Below, piece after piece: positions 26,948 to 37,802 of a stretch of 48,952 nucleotides of DNA (the stretch's first letter is position 1; the number at the start of each line of letters is the position of its first letter). A program made the position numbers and the translations under genes. This DNA is from an uncultured Pelagibacteraceae bacterium. GTDB taxonomy: Bacteria > Pseudomonadota > Alphaproteobacteria > Pelagibacterales > Pelagibacteraceae. The stretch spans positions 1 to 48,952 of the forward strand of contig CABYXD010000002.1 in NCBI GenBank assembly GCA_902522895.1, given 5' to 3'. Under the pieces are notes generated by a model. The model ran no database searches. It was not told the DNA's origin and was given only the letters and a program-made list of their open reading frames with translations.

Positions 26948-27712
26948 ATTAATTGTCAAACCATCAAAGGCAGGAATAATTTTTTTAGGTAAAATTTTTT
27001 TTAAATAATCATAATCTAAAACAGGTGATAAATTAGTCAAAATTGCTTTTTTGGGGTTTAATTTATTGATCAGGTCCAAACTTTCATTAAGATTTAAATG
27101 AGATGGGTGATTATTAATCCACAAACAATCTAATACTAAATAATCAAGATTTTTTAGATATTTAAAATCTTTTTTAAATATTTCACTGACATCACTTATA
27201 TATGCAAGTTTCCTGTCAATGATATAACAAATGCTATCAACATTACCATGTTTAACTTTTATAGGTTTAATTAAAATGTTATTTCGACCATCTTTTATAC
27301 TCAATTTATTATTGATTGATTTCAATTTTAAAGTAGCAGGATATTCTTTAGTATAATTTACAAAACAATATTTAAAATTATTTAATAAATACTTTTTTGT
27401 TGGACCATCTGCATATACAGGAATAGTTTTCTTTCTTTTTATGTAGAAAACTCTTAGGTCATTAATACCATGAGTTTGATCTGCATGCATATGTGAGTAA
27501 AGCACTTTATCAATATTTTTAATTTTATTGTTAATCAGTTGTTGTCTCATATCGGGAGATGTATCGATTAATATATTTTCATTTTTTGTTTTAATTAATG
27601 CTGAACATCTTGACCTAAAGTTTTTTTTATTATTTGGGTTACAATTTCCAAAAAATCCATCAGGTCTTGGTACACCCATTGAACTTCCACATCCTAGAAT
27701 TATAAATTGCAT
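26942..27712 (-). CDS. MBL-fold metallohydrolase (PhnP/RNase Z-like)
   Basis: GCGSSMGVPRPDGFFGNC, LYSHMHADQTHGINDLR. Confidence 0.85.
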   Translation of the reverse strand: MQFIILGCGSSMGVPRPDGFFGNCNPNNKKNFRSRCSALIKTKNENILIDTSPDMRQQLINNKIKNIDKVLYSHMHADQTHGINDLRVFYIKRKKTIPVYADGPTKKYLLNNFKYCFVNYTKEYPATLKLKSINNKLSIKDGRNNILIKPIKVKHGNVDSICYIIDRKLAYISDVSEIFKKDFKYLKNLDYLVLDCLWINNHPSHLNLNESLDLINKLNPKKAILTNLSPVLDYDYLKKILPKKIIPAFDGLTINL

Positions 27713-27718
27713 TAATTT

Positions 27719-28477
27719 TTAACTAAATAATTTATTAAAATTAGAAGTAGTATTTTTGATGAGATCAGTAATTGGAATATTCTTAATATCTGCAAGTTTT
27801 TCAGCAGTATATTTAACAAACGATGGTTCATTTTTTTTTCCTCTATTAGGAACTGGAGCTAAATAAGGACTGTCAGTTTCAATAAGTGTTTTCTCTAATG
27901 GAATTGATCTAAATGTTTCTTGTAAGTCAGTAGAATTTTTGAATGTAATAATTCCACTAGCTGAAAAATAAGCGTTAAAATCAAATAAACTTTCAGCAAA
28001 TTTTTTTGAACCAGTGAAGCAATGCATTAAAATTTTTAAATCATGATTTTTATACTGATTAAAAATTTCTAACATTTGTTTCTCTGCATTCCTACAATGA
28101 ATAATTAAAGGAATATTTAATTGAATTGACGCATTTATATGTTCTTCAAAACTTTTAATTTGATCTTCTTTATCGCTAAAATTATAAAAAAAATCTAAAC
28201 CAGTCTCGCCTATACCTATAATTTTTTCATTTTTATTTATTTCATCAATAATTAATTGACTTGTTACTTTGTCATTTTTTGCTTCATGAGGGTGAATACC
28301 ATAAGTACCATATATAATTTCATCTTTTTTAACTAACTGTTTAATTTTAATAAAACTTTCAAAAGTGGTACAAATTGTTAGTAGCTTTTCTATACCAACA
28401 TCTTTAGATCTTTTTATAACGTCATCTATATTATTGAAAAGAGGATCAATATCCAAATGACAATGTGAATCAATCAT
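27719..28477 (-). CDS. TatD family hydrolase/DNase
   Basis: MIDSHCHLDIDPL, YGIHPHEAK, IGETGLDFFY, ETDSPYLAPVPNRGKKNEPS. Confidence 0.95.
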   Translation of the reverse strand: MIDSHCHLDIDPLFNNIDDVIKRSKDVGIEKLLTICTTFESFIKIKQLVKKDEIIYGTYGIHPHEAKNDKVTSQLIIDEINKNEKIIGIGETGLDFFYNFSDKEDQIKSFEEHINASIQLNIPLIIHCRNAEKQMLEIFNQYKNHDLKILMHCFTGSKKFAESLFDFNAYFSASGIITFKNSTDLQETFRSIPLEKTLIETDSPYLAPVPNRGKKNEPSFVKYTAEKLADIKNIPITDLIKNTTSNFNKLFS

Positions 28478-30011
28478 AATTTTTTTCTATTTTTTTAAAA
28501 AGAATATCTATTTTTTTAATTTTGTCATTACCTTTAAGGTAATTATGATTTTCAAGTGAGGAAAATTTAATACTGTCTTCATTAATTGAAAATATTTTTA
28601 ATGCTTTTATAGATGATTCTGGAATTATTGGATAAAGCATAAAACTTATTTTACGAACAATTTCAAGAGTCGTGTAAACTATAGTATTAAGCCGTAAAAT
28701 ATCATTTTTCTTATTCCACGGTTCCTGGTCATTAAAGTATTTATTGGTTTCAAATAAAGTATTTATAATAAAGTCTATATAAAAATTTAAATCTTGTTCA
28801 TCAATCTTGTCTCTAATTAAATCTAAATTATTTTTAAATTTATCTAAAATTTTTAAATCATCATTTTGAAAATTGATTTTTTTTGGAATTTTTCCTTCAC
28901 AATTTTTAATTGCAAATGCTGTTACTCTTTGACAAAGATTACCAAAGTTATTTGCCAAATCACTATTTATACAATCTATTAATCTTTCCTGAGAAATATT
29001 ACCATCATTACCAAATGAAACTTCTTTAATTAAATAGTATCTTAATGGATCTAAACCATATTGATTAATTATTTCTAATGGATCTAAAATATTGCCTTTT
29101 GATTTAGACATTTTTTCTTCACCAGACAAAATCCATCCATGACCATAAATTTTTTTTGGTAATGGTAAATTTGCTGCTAATAAAAAAGCAGGCCAATAAA
29201 CAGCATGAAATCTTAAAATATCTTTACCAATAAGATGAACTGATGCTGGCCAAAATTTTTTGTACATTTTATTTTTAGTATCTGGATAATTTAAAGCACT
29301 AATATAATTAGTAAGTGCATCTAACCAAACATAAATAACATGATCTTTGTTATCGGGCACTGGTATTCCCCATGAAAAACTTTTTCTACTTATAGATAAG
29401 TCTTTAAGTCCATTTTTAACAAAACTTATAACTTCATTTTTTCTAGATAAAGGTAATATAAAATTTGGATTCTTTTTATAATAATCCAGTAAAGGTTTTT
29501 CCCATTTAGATAATTTAAAAAAATAAGACTCTTCATCAACCCATTCAACTGTTGAATTTGAAGATTTCGCAAATTTTTTTCCATTAATTTCCTCAATTTC
29601 ATCTTCAGCATAAAAAGCTTCATCTGACACTGAATACCAACCTGAATATTTTGATAAATAAATATCATCATTTTTCTTTAATTCATTCCATAAGCTTTGA
29701 ACTGATTTTTTATGTCTTCCTTCAGTGGTTCTTATAAAGTCCGTATTTGTTAAATTTAAAGTTTTTGAAAGATCTCTAAAAGTTTTACTAATTTCATTGC
29801 AAAATTTTAACGTATCTAAACCCTCTTTTTCAGCTGCTCTTTGTATTTTAAGACCATGTTCATCTGTGCCAGTTAAAAAATTTACATCAAATCCATCAAT
29901 CCTTTTAAATCTTGCAAAAAAATCAGCAACTATGCTTGAATAAGCATGTCCCATATGAGGTTTTGCTGAAGGATAATAAATTGGTGTTGTTATGTAAAAA
30001 TTTTTATCCAT
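28470..30011 (-). CDS. metG: Methionyl-tRNA synthetase
   Basis: YITTPIYYPSAKPHMGHAYS, GTDEHGLKIQRAAE, KMSKSKGN. Confidence 0.97.
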   Translation of the reverse strand: MDKNFYITTPIYYPSAKPHMGHAYSSIVADFFARFKRIDGFDVNFLTGTDEHGLKIQRAAEKEGLDTLKFCNEISKTFRDLSKTLNLTNTDFIRTTEGRHKKSVQSLWNELKKNDDIYLSKYSGWYSVSDEAFYAEDEIEEINGKKFAKSSNSTVEWVDEESYFFKLSKWEKPLLDYYKKNPNFILPLSRKNEVISFVKNGLKDLSISRKSFSWGIPVPDNKDHVIYVWLDALTNYISALNYPDTKNKMYKKFWPASVHLIGKDILRFHAVYWPAFLLAANLPLPKKIYGHGWILSGEEKMSKSKGNILDPLEIINQYGLDPLRYYLIKEVSFGNDGNISQERLIDCINSDLANNFGNLCQRVTAFAIKNCEGKIPKKINFQNDDLKILDKFKNNLDLIRDKIDEQDLNFYIDFIINTLFETNKYFNDQEPWNKKNDILRLNTIVYTTLEIVRKISFMLYPIIPESSIKALKIFSINEDSIKFSSLENHNYLKGNDKIKKIDILFKKIEKNYD

Positions 30012-30936
30012 TTAAAATTTCATCTTCAAATTCAATAAATAATGACTCTTCATCTAAATTAAAATTTTTTGTATCCGATATTCTTTTAAGGAAATAACTA
30101 TATCTATCATTAATTTTTTTGGAAAAAGAAAAATTTAATTTTCTAAAGTAAAATTCTATAAATTGAAATATCATATATTTCATAAATGGATCTTTCTTAT
30201 AATGATTTTCATTTATTATTATTTTAAGAAATTTTTTTAAATCTAAATCTAATAAATTGTAATTATGTTGATTTGCAAACTTAATCAAATAATAAATATT
30301 TCCTGGCGTAAAATAATAGTTAATAAGATCTGAATTTATTAATTCATATAATTCTTCACCTAAAAGTTGATTAGAAACTTCTAAACATTCTTTATTTGAC
30401 AAATTAATTTTATAATTAATACACCTAGAAATTAATGTGGGTAGAATTTTTTTATTATTATTAATTAGTATGAAAAAAATATTTTGATTTGGTTCTTCTA
30501 AAATTTTTAATAAAGCATTAATTGAATTAACATTTAACAATTCAATGTTATCAATTAGCACAAATCTTGGTTTATCATTTAATGATGATTTGTTTAAATT
30601 AATAATTAATTCTCTTATTTGAGTTATATCAATTGATTTTTTATCAGGATTGACATCAATAGTAATTAAATTCATATTAGATTTATTTAATATTGTTTTA
30701 AAAGTTTTACTTTCAGTATTAATTTCAAAATTCTTAATATCATATTTATGATCTTCCTCCTCAGATAAAACATAGTTTATTAAATGATATGCCAATGTTG
30801 ATTTACCAATGCCTTTAGATCCACTCAATAAAAGTTTATTAGGATACTTATTAGATTTATATAGTCTAATTAATTCTAAAAGATGACTGTCTAAACCAAA
30901 TAGTTTTGTTTGGTTAGATGGTTCAAGATCAATCAT
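30004..30936 (-). CDS. holB: DNA polymerase III subunit delta'
   Basis: LLSGSKGIGKSTLAYHLINYVL, NALLKILEEPNQNIFFILI; between metG and tmk. Confidence 0.88.
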   Translation of the reverse strand: MIDLEPSNQTKLFGLDSHLLELIRLYKSNKYPNKLLLSGSKGIGKSTLAYHLINYVLSEEEDHKYDIKNFEINTESKTFKTILNKSNMNLITIDVNPDKKSIDITQIRELIINLNKSSLNDKPRFVLIDNIELLNVNSINALLKILEEPNQNIFFILINNNKKILPTLISRCINYKINLSNKECLEVSNQLLGEELYELINSDLINYYFTPGNIYYLIKFANQHNYNLLDLDLKKFLKIIINENHYKKDPFMKYMIFQFIEFYFRKLNFSFSKKINDRYSYFLKRISDTKNFNLDEESLFIEFEDEILNG

Positions 30937-31547
30937 ATCAATCTTTTAATAGTTTGAATTATCTTATTTTGATTATGCTTGATATCTAAATTAGAGTTAA
31001 TAATCATATATTTTTTTTTATTTTTTTTTTCTAAATTTAAAAATCCTTTTTGAACTTTCTCATAAAATCTATTATTAAATTTATCATATCTATTAAGTGA
31101 TTTTCGCAGTTTAAGTCTACTAATCATATTTTTTTTATTAACTATATTTAAAAAAGTAAAATTAATTTTAAAATTCTTTAATAAATAATTGTTGATTAAA
31201 TTAATTAATTTAAGATTAACACCAAAACCATAATGTTGATATGCAATTGTGGAGTCAACAAATCTATCAATTAAAATAATCTTTTTTTTATAATGTTTTC
31301 TAAGTAATTGTATATTTTCACTTCTTGCAGCCATGTATAATAATAAGTCTGTATTCTTATTAAAATTCGAATTTTTGTTTAAAATAAGTTTTCTTATTTT
31401 TTCTGAATTTAAATTACCACCTGGCTCACGTAACTTAATATAATCAATTTTATTTTTTTTTAGAAACTTTGTTACTTGTAAAATATGATGGCTTTTACCA
31501 CTACCTTCAATCCCTTCAAAAACTATTACAGGTTTTTTAGACATCAC
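30933..31547 (-). CDS. tmk: Thymidylate kinase
   Basis: VFEGIEGSGKSHHILQVTKFL, LREPGG, DRFVDSTIAYQ. Confidence 0.94.
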   Translation of the reverse strand: MMSKKPVIVFEGIEGSGKSHHILQVTKFLKKNKIDYIKLREPGGNLNSEKIRKLILNKNSNFNKNTDLLLYMAARSENIQLLRKHYKKKIILIDRFVDSTIAYQHYGFGVNLKLINLINNYLLKNFKINFTFLNIVNKKNMISRLKLRKSLNRYDKFNNRFYEKVQKGFLNLEKKNKKKYMIINSNLDIKHNQNKIIQTIKRLI

Positions 31548-32688
31548 CCCAGATTAAATAATTCAAAGATTTAATTAATCTAGTAAACATATTAACTTTT
31601 TCTACATCTTTAGATGCTAATAAATCATATTCACCAATCAATTCCTGATCATATACTACCCGAAATTTCCCTACAATATCATCTTTTTTAATTGGAGCTT
31701 CAATTGGACCCTCATATTTTAAAGAAACTTTAAGTAATTTTTTTTTTGCTTTTTTTATAGTTTTATAAATATTTTCTTTAACATAAACATCAACTTGCTG
31801 ACTCTTTCCCAGCCAAACATCAACTTTATCTATGGATATATCTGCATTGTTAATTTCAACTAGATCAAAATTCGTTAATCCATAAATCAAAAGTTTTGAA
31901 CTTTCTCGCGATCTAGCACTCTTTGTTTCAAATCCACTTCCAACAGCAATTAATCTTCTTCCATTTCTTTCTAATGACGATGCTAGTGAATATTTTTCAA
32001 CAGCCAAGTAACCAGTTTTTATACCATCAGCTCCTATATTTTTATATAAAAGTGGATTCCTATTTCCTTGTGTTATTGGATCACCCCCTGTTCTATTCCA
32101 AGTAAACTCTTTGATTGCAAACCATTTATAATATTCAGGATGTTCTTTAATTAAATAATTAGACATTATTAAAATATCTCTAACAGTAGAATAATTATCA
32201 GGATCGTTTATGCCAGAAGAATTGGTAAAGTTTGTATTATTCATTCCTAATTCTTTTGCTTTAGCAGTCATTAAAATCGCAAACTCATCTTCGGTACCAG
32301 CTATACCTTCAGCTAGAGCTATACATGCATCATTTCCTGATGCTGTAATTATTCCATGTAATAAATTTTCTACAGAAACTTCATCACCAACCATTATAAA
32401 CATAGATGAATATCCTGCAGTAGATAAACGCCAAGCTTTTTCAGATATAATAAATTTATCATCAAGATTTAATTCACCAGATTTAATAAGATCAAATGCA
32501 ATTATGGATGTCATTATTTTCGTCATTGAAGCTGGATAAATTGATCTGTCTGGCTCTTTTTCATATAAAATTTCTCCAGATAGAAAATCTTGTAAAATTG
32601 CTGTTCTTGCTTTGACATCTAGATTAGCTAAAGATGTAGATATAAAAATTAAATTAATTGAGAAGCAAAATAATAATATTCTAATCAT
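31537..32688 (-). CDS. D-alanyl-D-alanine carboxypeptidase (PBP5/6 family)
   Basis: YPASMTKIMT (SxxK), SGND, KTGYL (KTG). Confidence 0.93.
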   Translation of the reverse strand: MIRILLFCFSINLIFISTSLANLDVKARTAILQDFLSGEILYEKEPDRSIYPASMTKIMTSIIAFDLIKSGELNLDDKFIISEKAWRLSTAGYSSMFIMVGDEVSVENLLHGIITASGNDACIALAEGIAGTEDEFAILMTAKAKELGMNNTNFTNSSGINDPDNYSTVRDILIMSNYLIKEHPEYYKWFAIKEFTWNRTGGDPITQGNRNPLLYKNIGADGIKTGYLAVEKYSLASSLERNGRRLIAVGSGFETKSARSRESSKLLIYGLTNFDLVEINNADISIDKVDVWLGKSQQVDVYVKENIYKTIKKAKKKLLKVSLKYEGPIEAPIKKDDIVGKFRVVYDQELIGEYDLLASKDVEKVNMFTRLIKSLNYLIWGDV

Positions 32689-33433
32689 TTTTAAGTATTT
32701 CTAAATTTTCAAAATAAAGTGAGTTCATTTTATCAAAAGATTCTTGTAAGGAATTTATATCATTAAAAGGACCTAATAATACCCTATAATTATTTTTTGA
32801 TAATTGAATTATATTTATACTACTAATTGAAGCCTCAGATTTAATCCGTTCTTTCATTAATTGAGCTGTTTTTTGATAATAGAAATCAGCGATCTTTATT
32901 GAATAAGAAAATTTGTTACTTGAAATTTTTTTTGTTTTATTGCTAATTTCATCATTTAAAATACTTATCTTAATTCCATCAATAGGAGCTTTATTCGCAA
33001 TTTTTTTTTCTTCTTCAAAGGTTTTTGCTTTCTTTGCAATAAATGTTGAGTTTTTTGATATTAGAATAATTTCAACATAAGGTTCTTTTGTATCGAGTTC
33101 TAAAGCATTTGCAATTCTAGATGTAATAATTGAATTATAAAAATTTGAAAATTTTACTTTATTTGATTTCACTTCAGCTATTAAAGATTTACCATTAACA
33201 GGATTGGTTATTTTTACAAAAGATTTCTTTTTAAGTTTTTTATGTAAAATTTTTAATGATCGATTATCTAAATTTTTAATATTTAAATTTTCATTATAAA
33301 TTAAAGCGAATCCAGTGTTTTTGTATTTTTTTTCTGGCTTAAAATTTATTGTTTTAGATTTATCTAAATTATTTGTTCCACAACCAGAAAAAATAACAAA
33401 AATTATAAAGATTACTAAATTATTAAATTTCAT
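32681..33433 (-). CDS. RlpA-like / SPOR-domain lipoprotein
   Basis: Lipobox FSGC; GFALIYNENL...VKITNPVNGKSLIAEV; C-terminal SPOR-like IQLSKNNYRVLLGPFNDINSLQ. Confidence 0.7.
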   Translation of the reverse strand: MKFNNLVIFIIFVIFSGCGTNNLDKSKTINFKPEKKYKNTGFALIYNENLNIKNLDNRSLKILHKKLKKKSFVKITNPVNGKSLIAEVKSNKVKFSNFYNSIITSRIANALELDTKEPYVEIILISKNSTFIAKKAKTFEEEKKIANKAPIDGIKISILNDEISNKTKKISSNKFSYSIKIADFYYQKTAQLMKERIKSEASISSINIIQLSKNNYRVLLGPFNDINSLQESFDKMNSLYFENLEILKND

Positions 33434-34424
33434 TTTTTATCTTATCTTTTAAAGTACAAACTGCTAAAGCAAATCTCAATGATCTATTCCACTTTAATAT
33501 TATTTCATAATTATCAAAAACTATATAAGCAGGATTTAAAGTCTCTGCGTCTGGTATTATATCTCTATCAGGTGTAATAATTGCTACGCTAAGATTTTCA
33601 TCTAAAAAATTCAAATTAGAATAATTATTAATATATTTTTTAAATGATTTAAGTTTTTTTTTACTATGAATTTTTTTTGCAGAAACATTAAGTAGTTTAT
33701 TTGGAACGTTATTTTTTAACTCAATTTTATAAAAGCACGGCTCTTCTCTTTTCCAACCCATCTTTTTTAAATAATTAGCAGCAGATGGATAGGCATCTTC
33801 ATTATTTTTTAAATCGATATAATTATCTTTATTATGGTCAATAGCGTAATTGGTAATTGTACTGGGCATGAATTGAAAAAAACCAAATGCTCCTGCCCAA
33901 GATCCATATAAAGTTTTGTAATTAATCTTATTTGTGTCAATAAGTTGTAATAATAAAATAAGTTCTTTTGTAAAAAATTCTGATCTTCTCTTATCAAAAC
34001 TTAAAGTTGCTAAAGATGAAAGAATATCCATTTTACCAACGTATTTTCCAAAGTTAGTTTCGATGCCCATTAGTGCTAAAAGAAGTTCTTTTTCAACACT
34101 GAATTCATTTTCGACATTATCAATTATAATCTTGTTATTTAAGTAAAAATTAATTCCATTGTTTAATTTTTGTTTTGATGTTCTTTTAGATATATAAGTT
34201 TTTGTATCTTCATAAAATTCTGGTTGATATCGATCATATTCAATAACTTTTGGTAAATACTTAACATTCGACATTGTTAAATTAATGGTTTCTTCTGAAA
34301 TGTTATTTGATAAAGCTTTTTTTTTAAATTGATTTTTCCATTTAATAAAATTTAAATCATCATCTCCATAAACATTTGTAAAATTTAAAATAAATATTAA
34401 AAAAAAAATGCTAATTTGTTTCAT
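33423..34424 (-). CDS. mltB: Lytic murein transglycosylase (MltB family)
   Basis: LLALMGIETNFGKYVGKMDILSSLATLSFD, GSWAGAFGFFQFMPSTITNYAIDHN. Confidence 0.9.
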   Translation of the reverse strand: MKQISIFFLIFILNFTNVYGDDDLNFIKWKNQFKKKALSNNISEETINLTMSNVKYLPKVIEYDRYQPEFYEDTKTYISKRTSKQKLNNGINFYLNNKIIIDNVENEFSVEKELLLALMGIETNFGKYVGKMDILSSLATLSFDKRRSEFFTKELILLLQLIDTNKINYKTLYGSWAGAFGFFQFMPSTITNYAIDHNKDNYIDLKNNEDAYPSAANYLKKMGWKREEPCFYKIELKNNVPNKLLNVSAKKIHSKKKLKSFKKYINNYSNLNFLDENLSVAIITPDRDIIPDAETLNPAYIVFDNYEIILKWNRSLRFALAVCTLKDKIKNEI

Positions 34425-35289
34425 ACAAATCTTTAAGATATATAATTACTGCAATCCAAATAATAATAAAACTTATAAATTTCACTAATGAAAAATCCTC
34501 ATTATAGTAAAAATAGCCCAAAATAAACTGTAATGTAGGTGTAATATAAAATATCATTCCAGTGGGACCCAGTCCAATTAACTCAACTCCACGAACATAT
34601 AAAAATAAAGGAATCACTGTCATTGGTCCTGCTAAGATAAGAAATAAACTTAAACCTGGATTTGAAAAACTAAAATCATTTACTCCTGTTTTCGTTATGA
34701 AATAAAAGCCAACTAAAGCAAAAGGTAGAATATATAAACTTTCAATTAATAAACCTATGTCAGTATCTACATATATTTTTTTTCTAACAAGATTATAAAA
34801 GGCCCAACTAAATGCTACAATCAATCCAACCCAAGGTAAACTTTTTAAATTAAAAAAAATTAAGATTAAAATTGAAATCGAAACTAATAAAATAGAAAAA
34901 ATTCTTTTTTTATTCAATTTTTCTTTAAAAAAAACATATCCTAATAAAACGCTTATAATTGGCATGATAAAATAGCCAAAACTTGCATCTATAATTCTTT
35001 CTGTTGCTACTGCATATATCCAAACAGCCCAATTAATAAAAATTAAAAAACCTGAAATAAATAATCCTAATAAATCATTTTTATTTTTAATGATTTTTTT
35101 AAAAAGACTCCACTTTGAAAAAATCGTAGTAGTAAAAAGTAACATCGCTGCAGTCCACAAACATCTGTGAACAACTAATTCGATATGACCTATGAAGGAT
35201 ACATATTGAAAATATATAACTCCAATAAAACCCCACCAAAAAGATCCAAGAGAAGTTAATAACAGGCCCTTATTAAATTGATCTTTCAT
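34411..35289 (-). CDS. rarD: EamA family transporter, RarD-like
   Basis: LLTSLGSFWWGFIGVIYF, ELVVHRCLWTAAML, ELIGLGPTGMIFYITPTLQFILGYF. Confidence 0.85.
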   Translation of the reverse strand: MKDQFNKGLLLTSLGSFWWGFIGVIYFQYVSFIGHIELVVHRCLWTAAMLLFTTTIFSKWSLFKKIIKNKNDLLGLFISGFLIFINWAVWIYAVATERIIDASFGYFIMPIISVLLGYVFFKEKLNKKRIFSILLVSISILILIFFNLKSLPWVGLIVAFSWAFYNLVRKKIYVDTDIGLLIESLYILPFALVGFYFITKTGVNDFSFSNPGLSLFLILAGPMTVIPLFLYVRGVELIGLGPTGMIFYITPTLQFILGYFYYNEDFSLVKFISFIIIWIAVIIYLKDLYETN

Positions 35290-35377
35290 AGTTTAATAAA
35301 TGAATTAATTTATTCTTAGGTTAAATAGACTATTTTATAGTTGAATTAAATAATTATAATTATAAAACGATGCACAC

Positions 35378-35467
35378 GGAGAGATGGCTGAGCGGTTGAA
35401 AGCACCGGTCTTGAAAACCGGCAAAGGGGCAACTCTTTCCTGGGTTCGAATCCCAGTCTCTCCGCCA
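35378..35467 (+). tRNA. tRNA-Ser (anticodon TGA)
   Basis: GGAGAGATGGCTGAGCGGTTGAAAGCACCGGTCTTGAAAACCGGCAAAGGGGCAACTCTTTCCTGGGTTCGAATCCCAGTCTCTCCGCCA; long variable arm. Confidence 0.96.
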
Positions 35468-35731
35468 CTATTTTTTATATTCGAAATTTTTAAATAACTT
35501 AAAAATTCCAGATTTAACAATATTAGTTTCAAATGGCAAACCATTATAAAATTTATATAATGTGTCATCATCAATATCTAAAAACTTTTCTAATTCTTTT
35601 AATTGTATATCATCAAATTTATCAATATTAGATTGGACAAAGCTTCCTATTAATTTATCCATTTCTTTAGTTCCACGATATAGAGATCTATAAATTAATC
35701 TTTTTTTTAAATTATTTATTTCGTTATTCAT
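35468..35731 (-). CDS. sdhE: FAD assembly factor SdhE
   Basis: RLIYRSLYRGTKEMDKLIGSFVQSNIDKFDDIQLKELEKFLDIDDDTLYKFY. Confidence 0.9.
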   Translation of the reverse strand: MNNEINNLKKRLIYRSLYRGTKEMDKLIGSFVQSNIDKFDDIQLKELEKFLDIDDDTLYKFYNGLPFETNIVKSGIFKLFKNFEYKK

Positions 35732-35753
35732 TAATTATTTATATTAATATGAA

Positions 35754-37802
35754 ATGATTAATAATACATATAAATATTTATTATCGGATATTAAAAATCT
35801 TAAAGGTGTTGGATTAAAAACTTCCAACATGCTGAAAAGAAAAAAAATTAATAATATATTTGATCTACTATGGCGGTTACCTAAATCTTATACAGATAGA
35901 ACTAAATCTACAAAAATTTGTGACCTTAAAATTGGCGAAATTCAAACAATAACTTTGGTTCCATATAAATATAACTTTCCAAGAATAAGAAATTTACCTA
36001 ATAGAATATATTGTAGAGATGAAACTGGAGAAATGGATTGTGTCTTCTTTAATAGTTATGAAGGATATATAAGAAAAATTTTACCTTTAAACAAGGAAGT
36101 AACTATAAGTGGAAAAATTGCTCGTTTTAAAAACAAATACCAAATAACAAATCCAAAATATATTTCAGAAAATGCTTTACTTGTTAAAGATAAACATAAA
36201 AAATATTCTTTAACCGATGGGATTTCAGAAAAAGTTTATAATAAAATTATAAATCAAATATTATCTAGTATTCCAAAATTAGAGGAATGGCATGAAAAAA
36301 AAATACTAAAAAAATTTGATAACATTTCTTGGAACAATTCGATTATAGAACTTCACAAACCAGAAAATATCGGAAAGTATCATTTAAATTTTTATCAAAG
36401 ATTGGCTTATGATGAAATCTTAGCGTCATTTATGGTGAGTTCTGAAATTAGAAAAAAGATCAAAAAAATAAAAAAACAAAAAAAAGTTTTTAGTTATAAT
36501 TACCAAAATTCTTTATTATCTAGATTAGATTTTGATTTAACTAATGATCAAAAGATGTCCCTTGAAGAAATAAACTTAGATCTCAAATCTAACCAAAAAA
36601 TGTTTAGATTATTACAAGGTGATGTTGGAAGTGGTAAAACAATTGTAGCTTTAACAGCTGCTTACAATGTAATTAAATCAGGATTTCAAGTTGCGGTAAT
36701 GGCACCTACTGAAATACTAGCCAGACAGCATTTTCAATTTGCGAAGAAAATTTTTGAAAAACAAATAAAAATAGAAATTCTTTCTAGTAAATCTGAATAT
36801 AAAGATAAAAAAAGAATTCTAAAAAAATTAACTGATAATGACATAAATATAATATTTGGTACTCATGCTATATTTCAAAAGAAAGTTATCTTTAACAATC
36901 TTGGTTTAATAATAATCGATGAACAACATAAGTTTGGTGTTAATCAAAGAAAAAAACTTTCAGATAAAGGCGGTAATAATTGTGATGTTCTTTTAATGAC
37001 TGCAACACCAATCCCAAGAACATTAACAATGACAATTTATGGAGATATGGATTTATCTATTATAAGAGAAAAGCCTAAATCAAGAAAAGAAGTTAAAACA
37101 TATAGTAAATTAGAAAGTAAAATTAGTGAAGTATTAAAATTTATCAAAAAAGAAATAAATAATCAAAATCAAATTTTTTGGGTATGTCCTTTAATTGAAG
37201 AATCTCAAAAACTAGATCATTCATCCGCTGTTGAAAAATACAATTTCTTAAAAAAAAGATTTCCTAACCAAGTTGCACTTTTACATGGTAAAACAAATAT
37301 TGAAGAAAAAGAGACAATACTAAATAAATTTTTAAATCAAAAAATTAAGATTTTAGTATCAACAACTATAATAGAGGTTGGTATAGATTTTCCAAATGCA
37401 AATGTAATAGTTATTGAAAATGCAAATAAATTTGGGCTCTCTCAACTCCATCAGTTACGTGGTAGAGTTGGAAGAGGTCAAAAACAATCAACTTGTATTC
37501 TATTGTTTAAATCATCATTAACCGAAAATGCAAAAAAAAGACTTACTATACTAAAAAATTCAACAGACGGATTTGTAATCTCGGAAGAGGATATGAAATT
37601 AAGAGGTTTTGGTGATATACTTGGATTTAAACAAAGTGGAATAAAAATGTTTAAGTTGGCAGATCCTGTGCATAATAGTGATCTCTTCGAACTTGCTGAA
37701 AAAGAAATAAAAAAAATGGAAAAAAATGAAGCTAATATTAATAAATATAAAACTCTAATGAAATTATATGATCAAGCAGATATTTTAAATGACATTGTTT
37801 AA
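35754..37802 (+). CDS. recG: ATP-dependent DNA helicase RecG
   Basis: LLQGDVGSGKTIVAL, DEQHKFGVNQR, TATPIPRT, QLHQLRGRVGRG. Confidence 0.97.
   Translation: MINNTYKYLLSDIKNLKGVGLKTSNMLKRKKINNIFDLLWRLPKSYTDRTKSTKICDLKIGEIQTITLVPYKYNFPRIRNLPNRIYCRDETGEMDCVFFNSYEGYIRKILPLNKEVTISGKIARFKNKYQITNPKYISENALLVKDKHKKYSLTDGISEKVYNKIINQILSSIPKLEEWHEKKILKKFDNISWNNSIIELHKPENIGKYHLNFYQRLAYDEILASFMVSSEIRKKIKKIKKQKKVFSYNYQNSLLSRLDFDLTNDQKMSLEEINLDLKSNQKMFRLLQGDVGSGKTIVALTAAYNVIKSGFQVAVMAPTEILARQHFQFAKKIFEKQIKIEILSSKSEYKDKKRILKKLTDNDINIIFGTHAIFQKKVIFNNLGLIIIDEQHKFGVNQRKKLSDKGGNNCDVLLMTATPIPRTLTMTIYGDMDLSIIREKPKSRKEVKTYSKLESKISEVLKFIKKEINNQNQIFWVCPLIEESQKLDHSSAVEKYNFLKKRFPNQVALLHGKTNIEEKETILNKFLNQKIKILVSTTIIEVGIDFPNANVIVIENANKFGLSQLHQLRGRVGRGQKQSTCILLFKSSLTENAKKRLTILKNSTDGFVISEEDMKLRGFGDILGFKQSGIKMFKLADPVHNSDLFELAEKEIKKMEKNEANINKYKTLMKLYDQADILNDIV

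Noticed and set aside
35335-35574. 79-aa minus-strand ORF containing GGETGIRTQERVAPLPVFKTGAFNRSAISP
   Set aside because: Antisense translation of tRNA-Ser, a well-known spurious ORF type.
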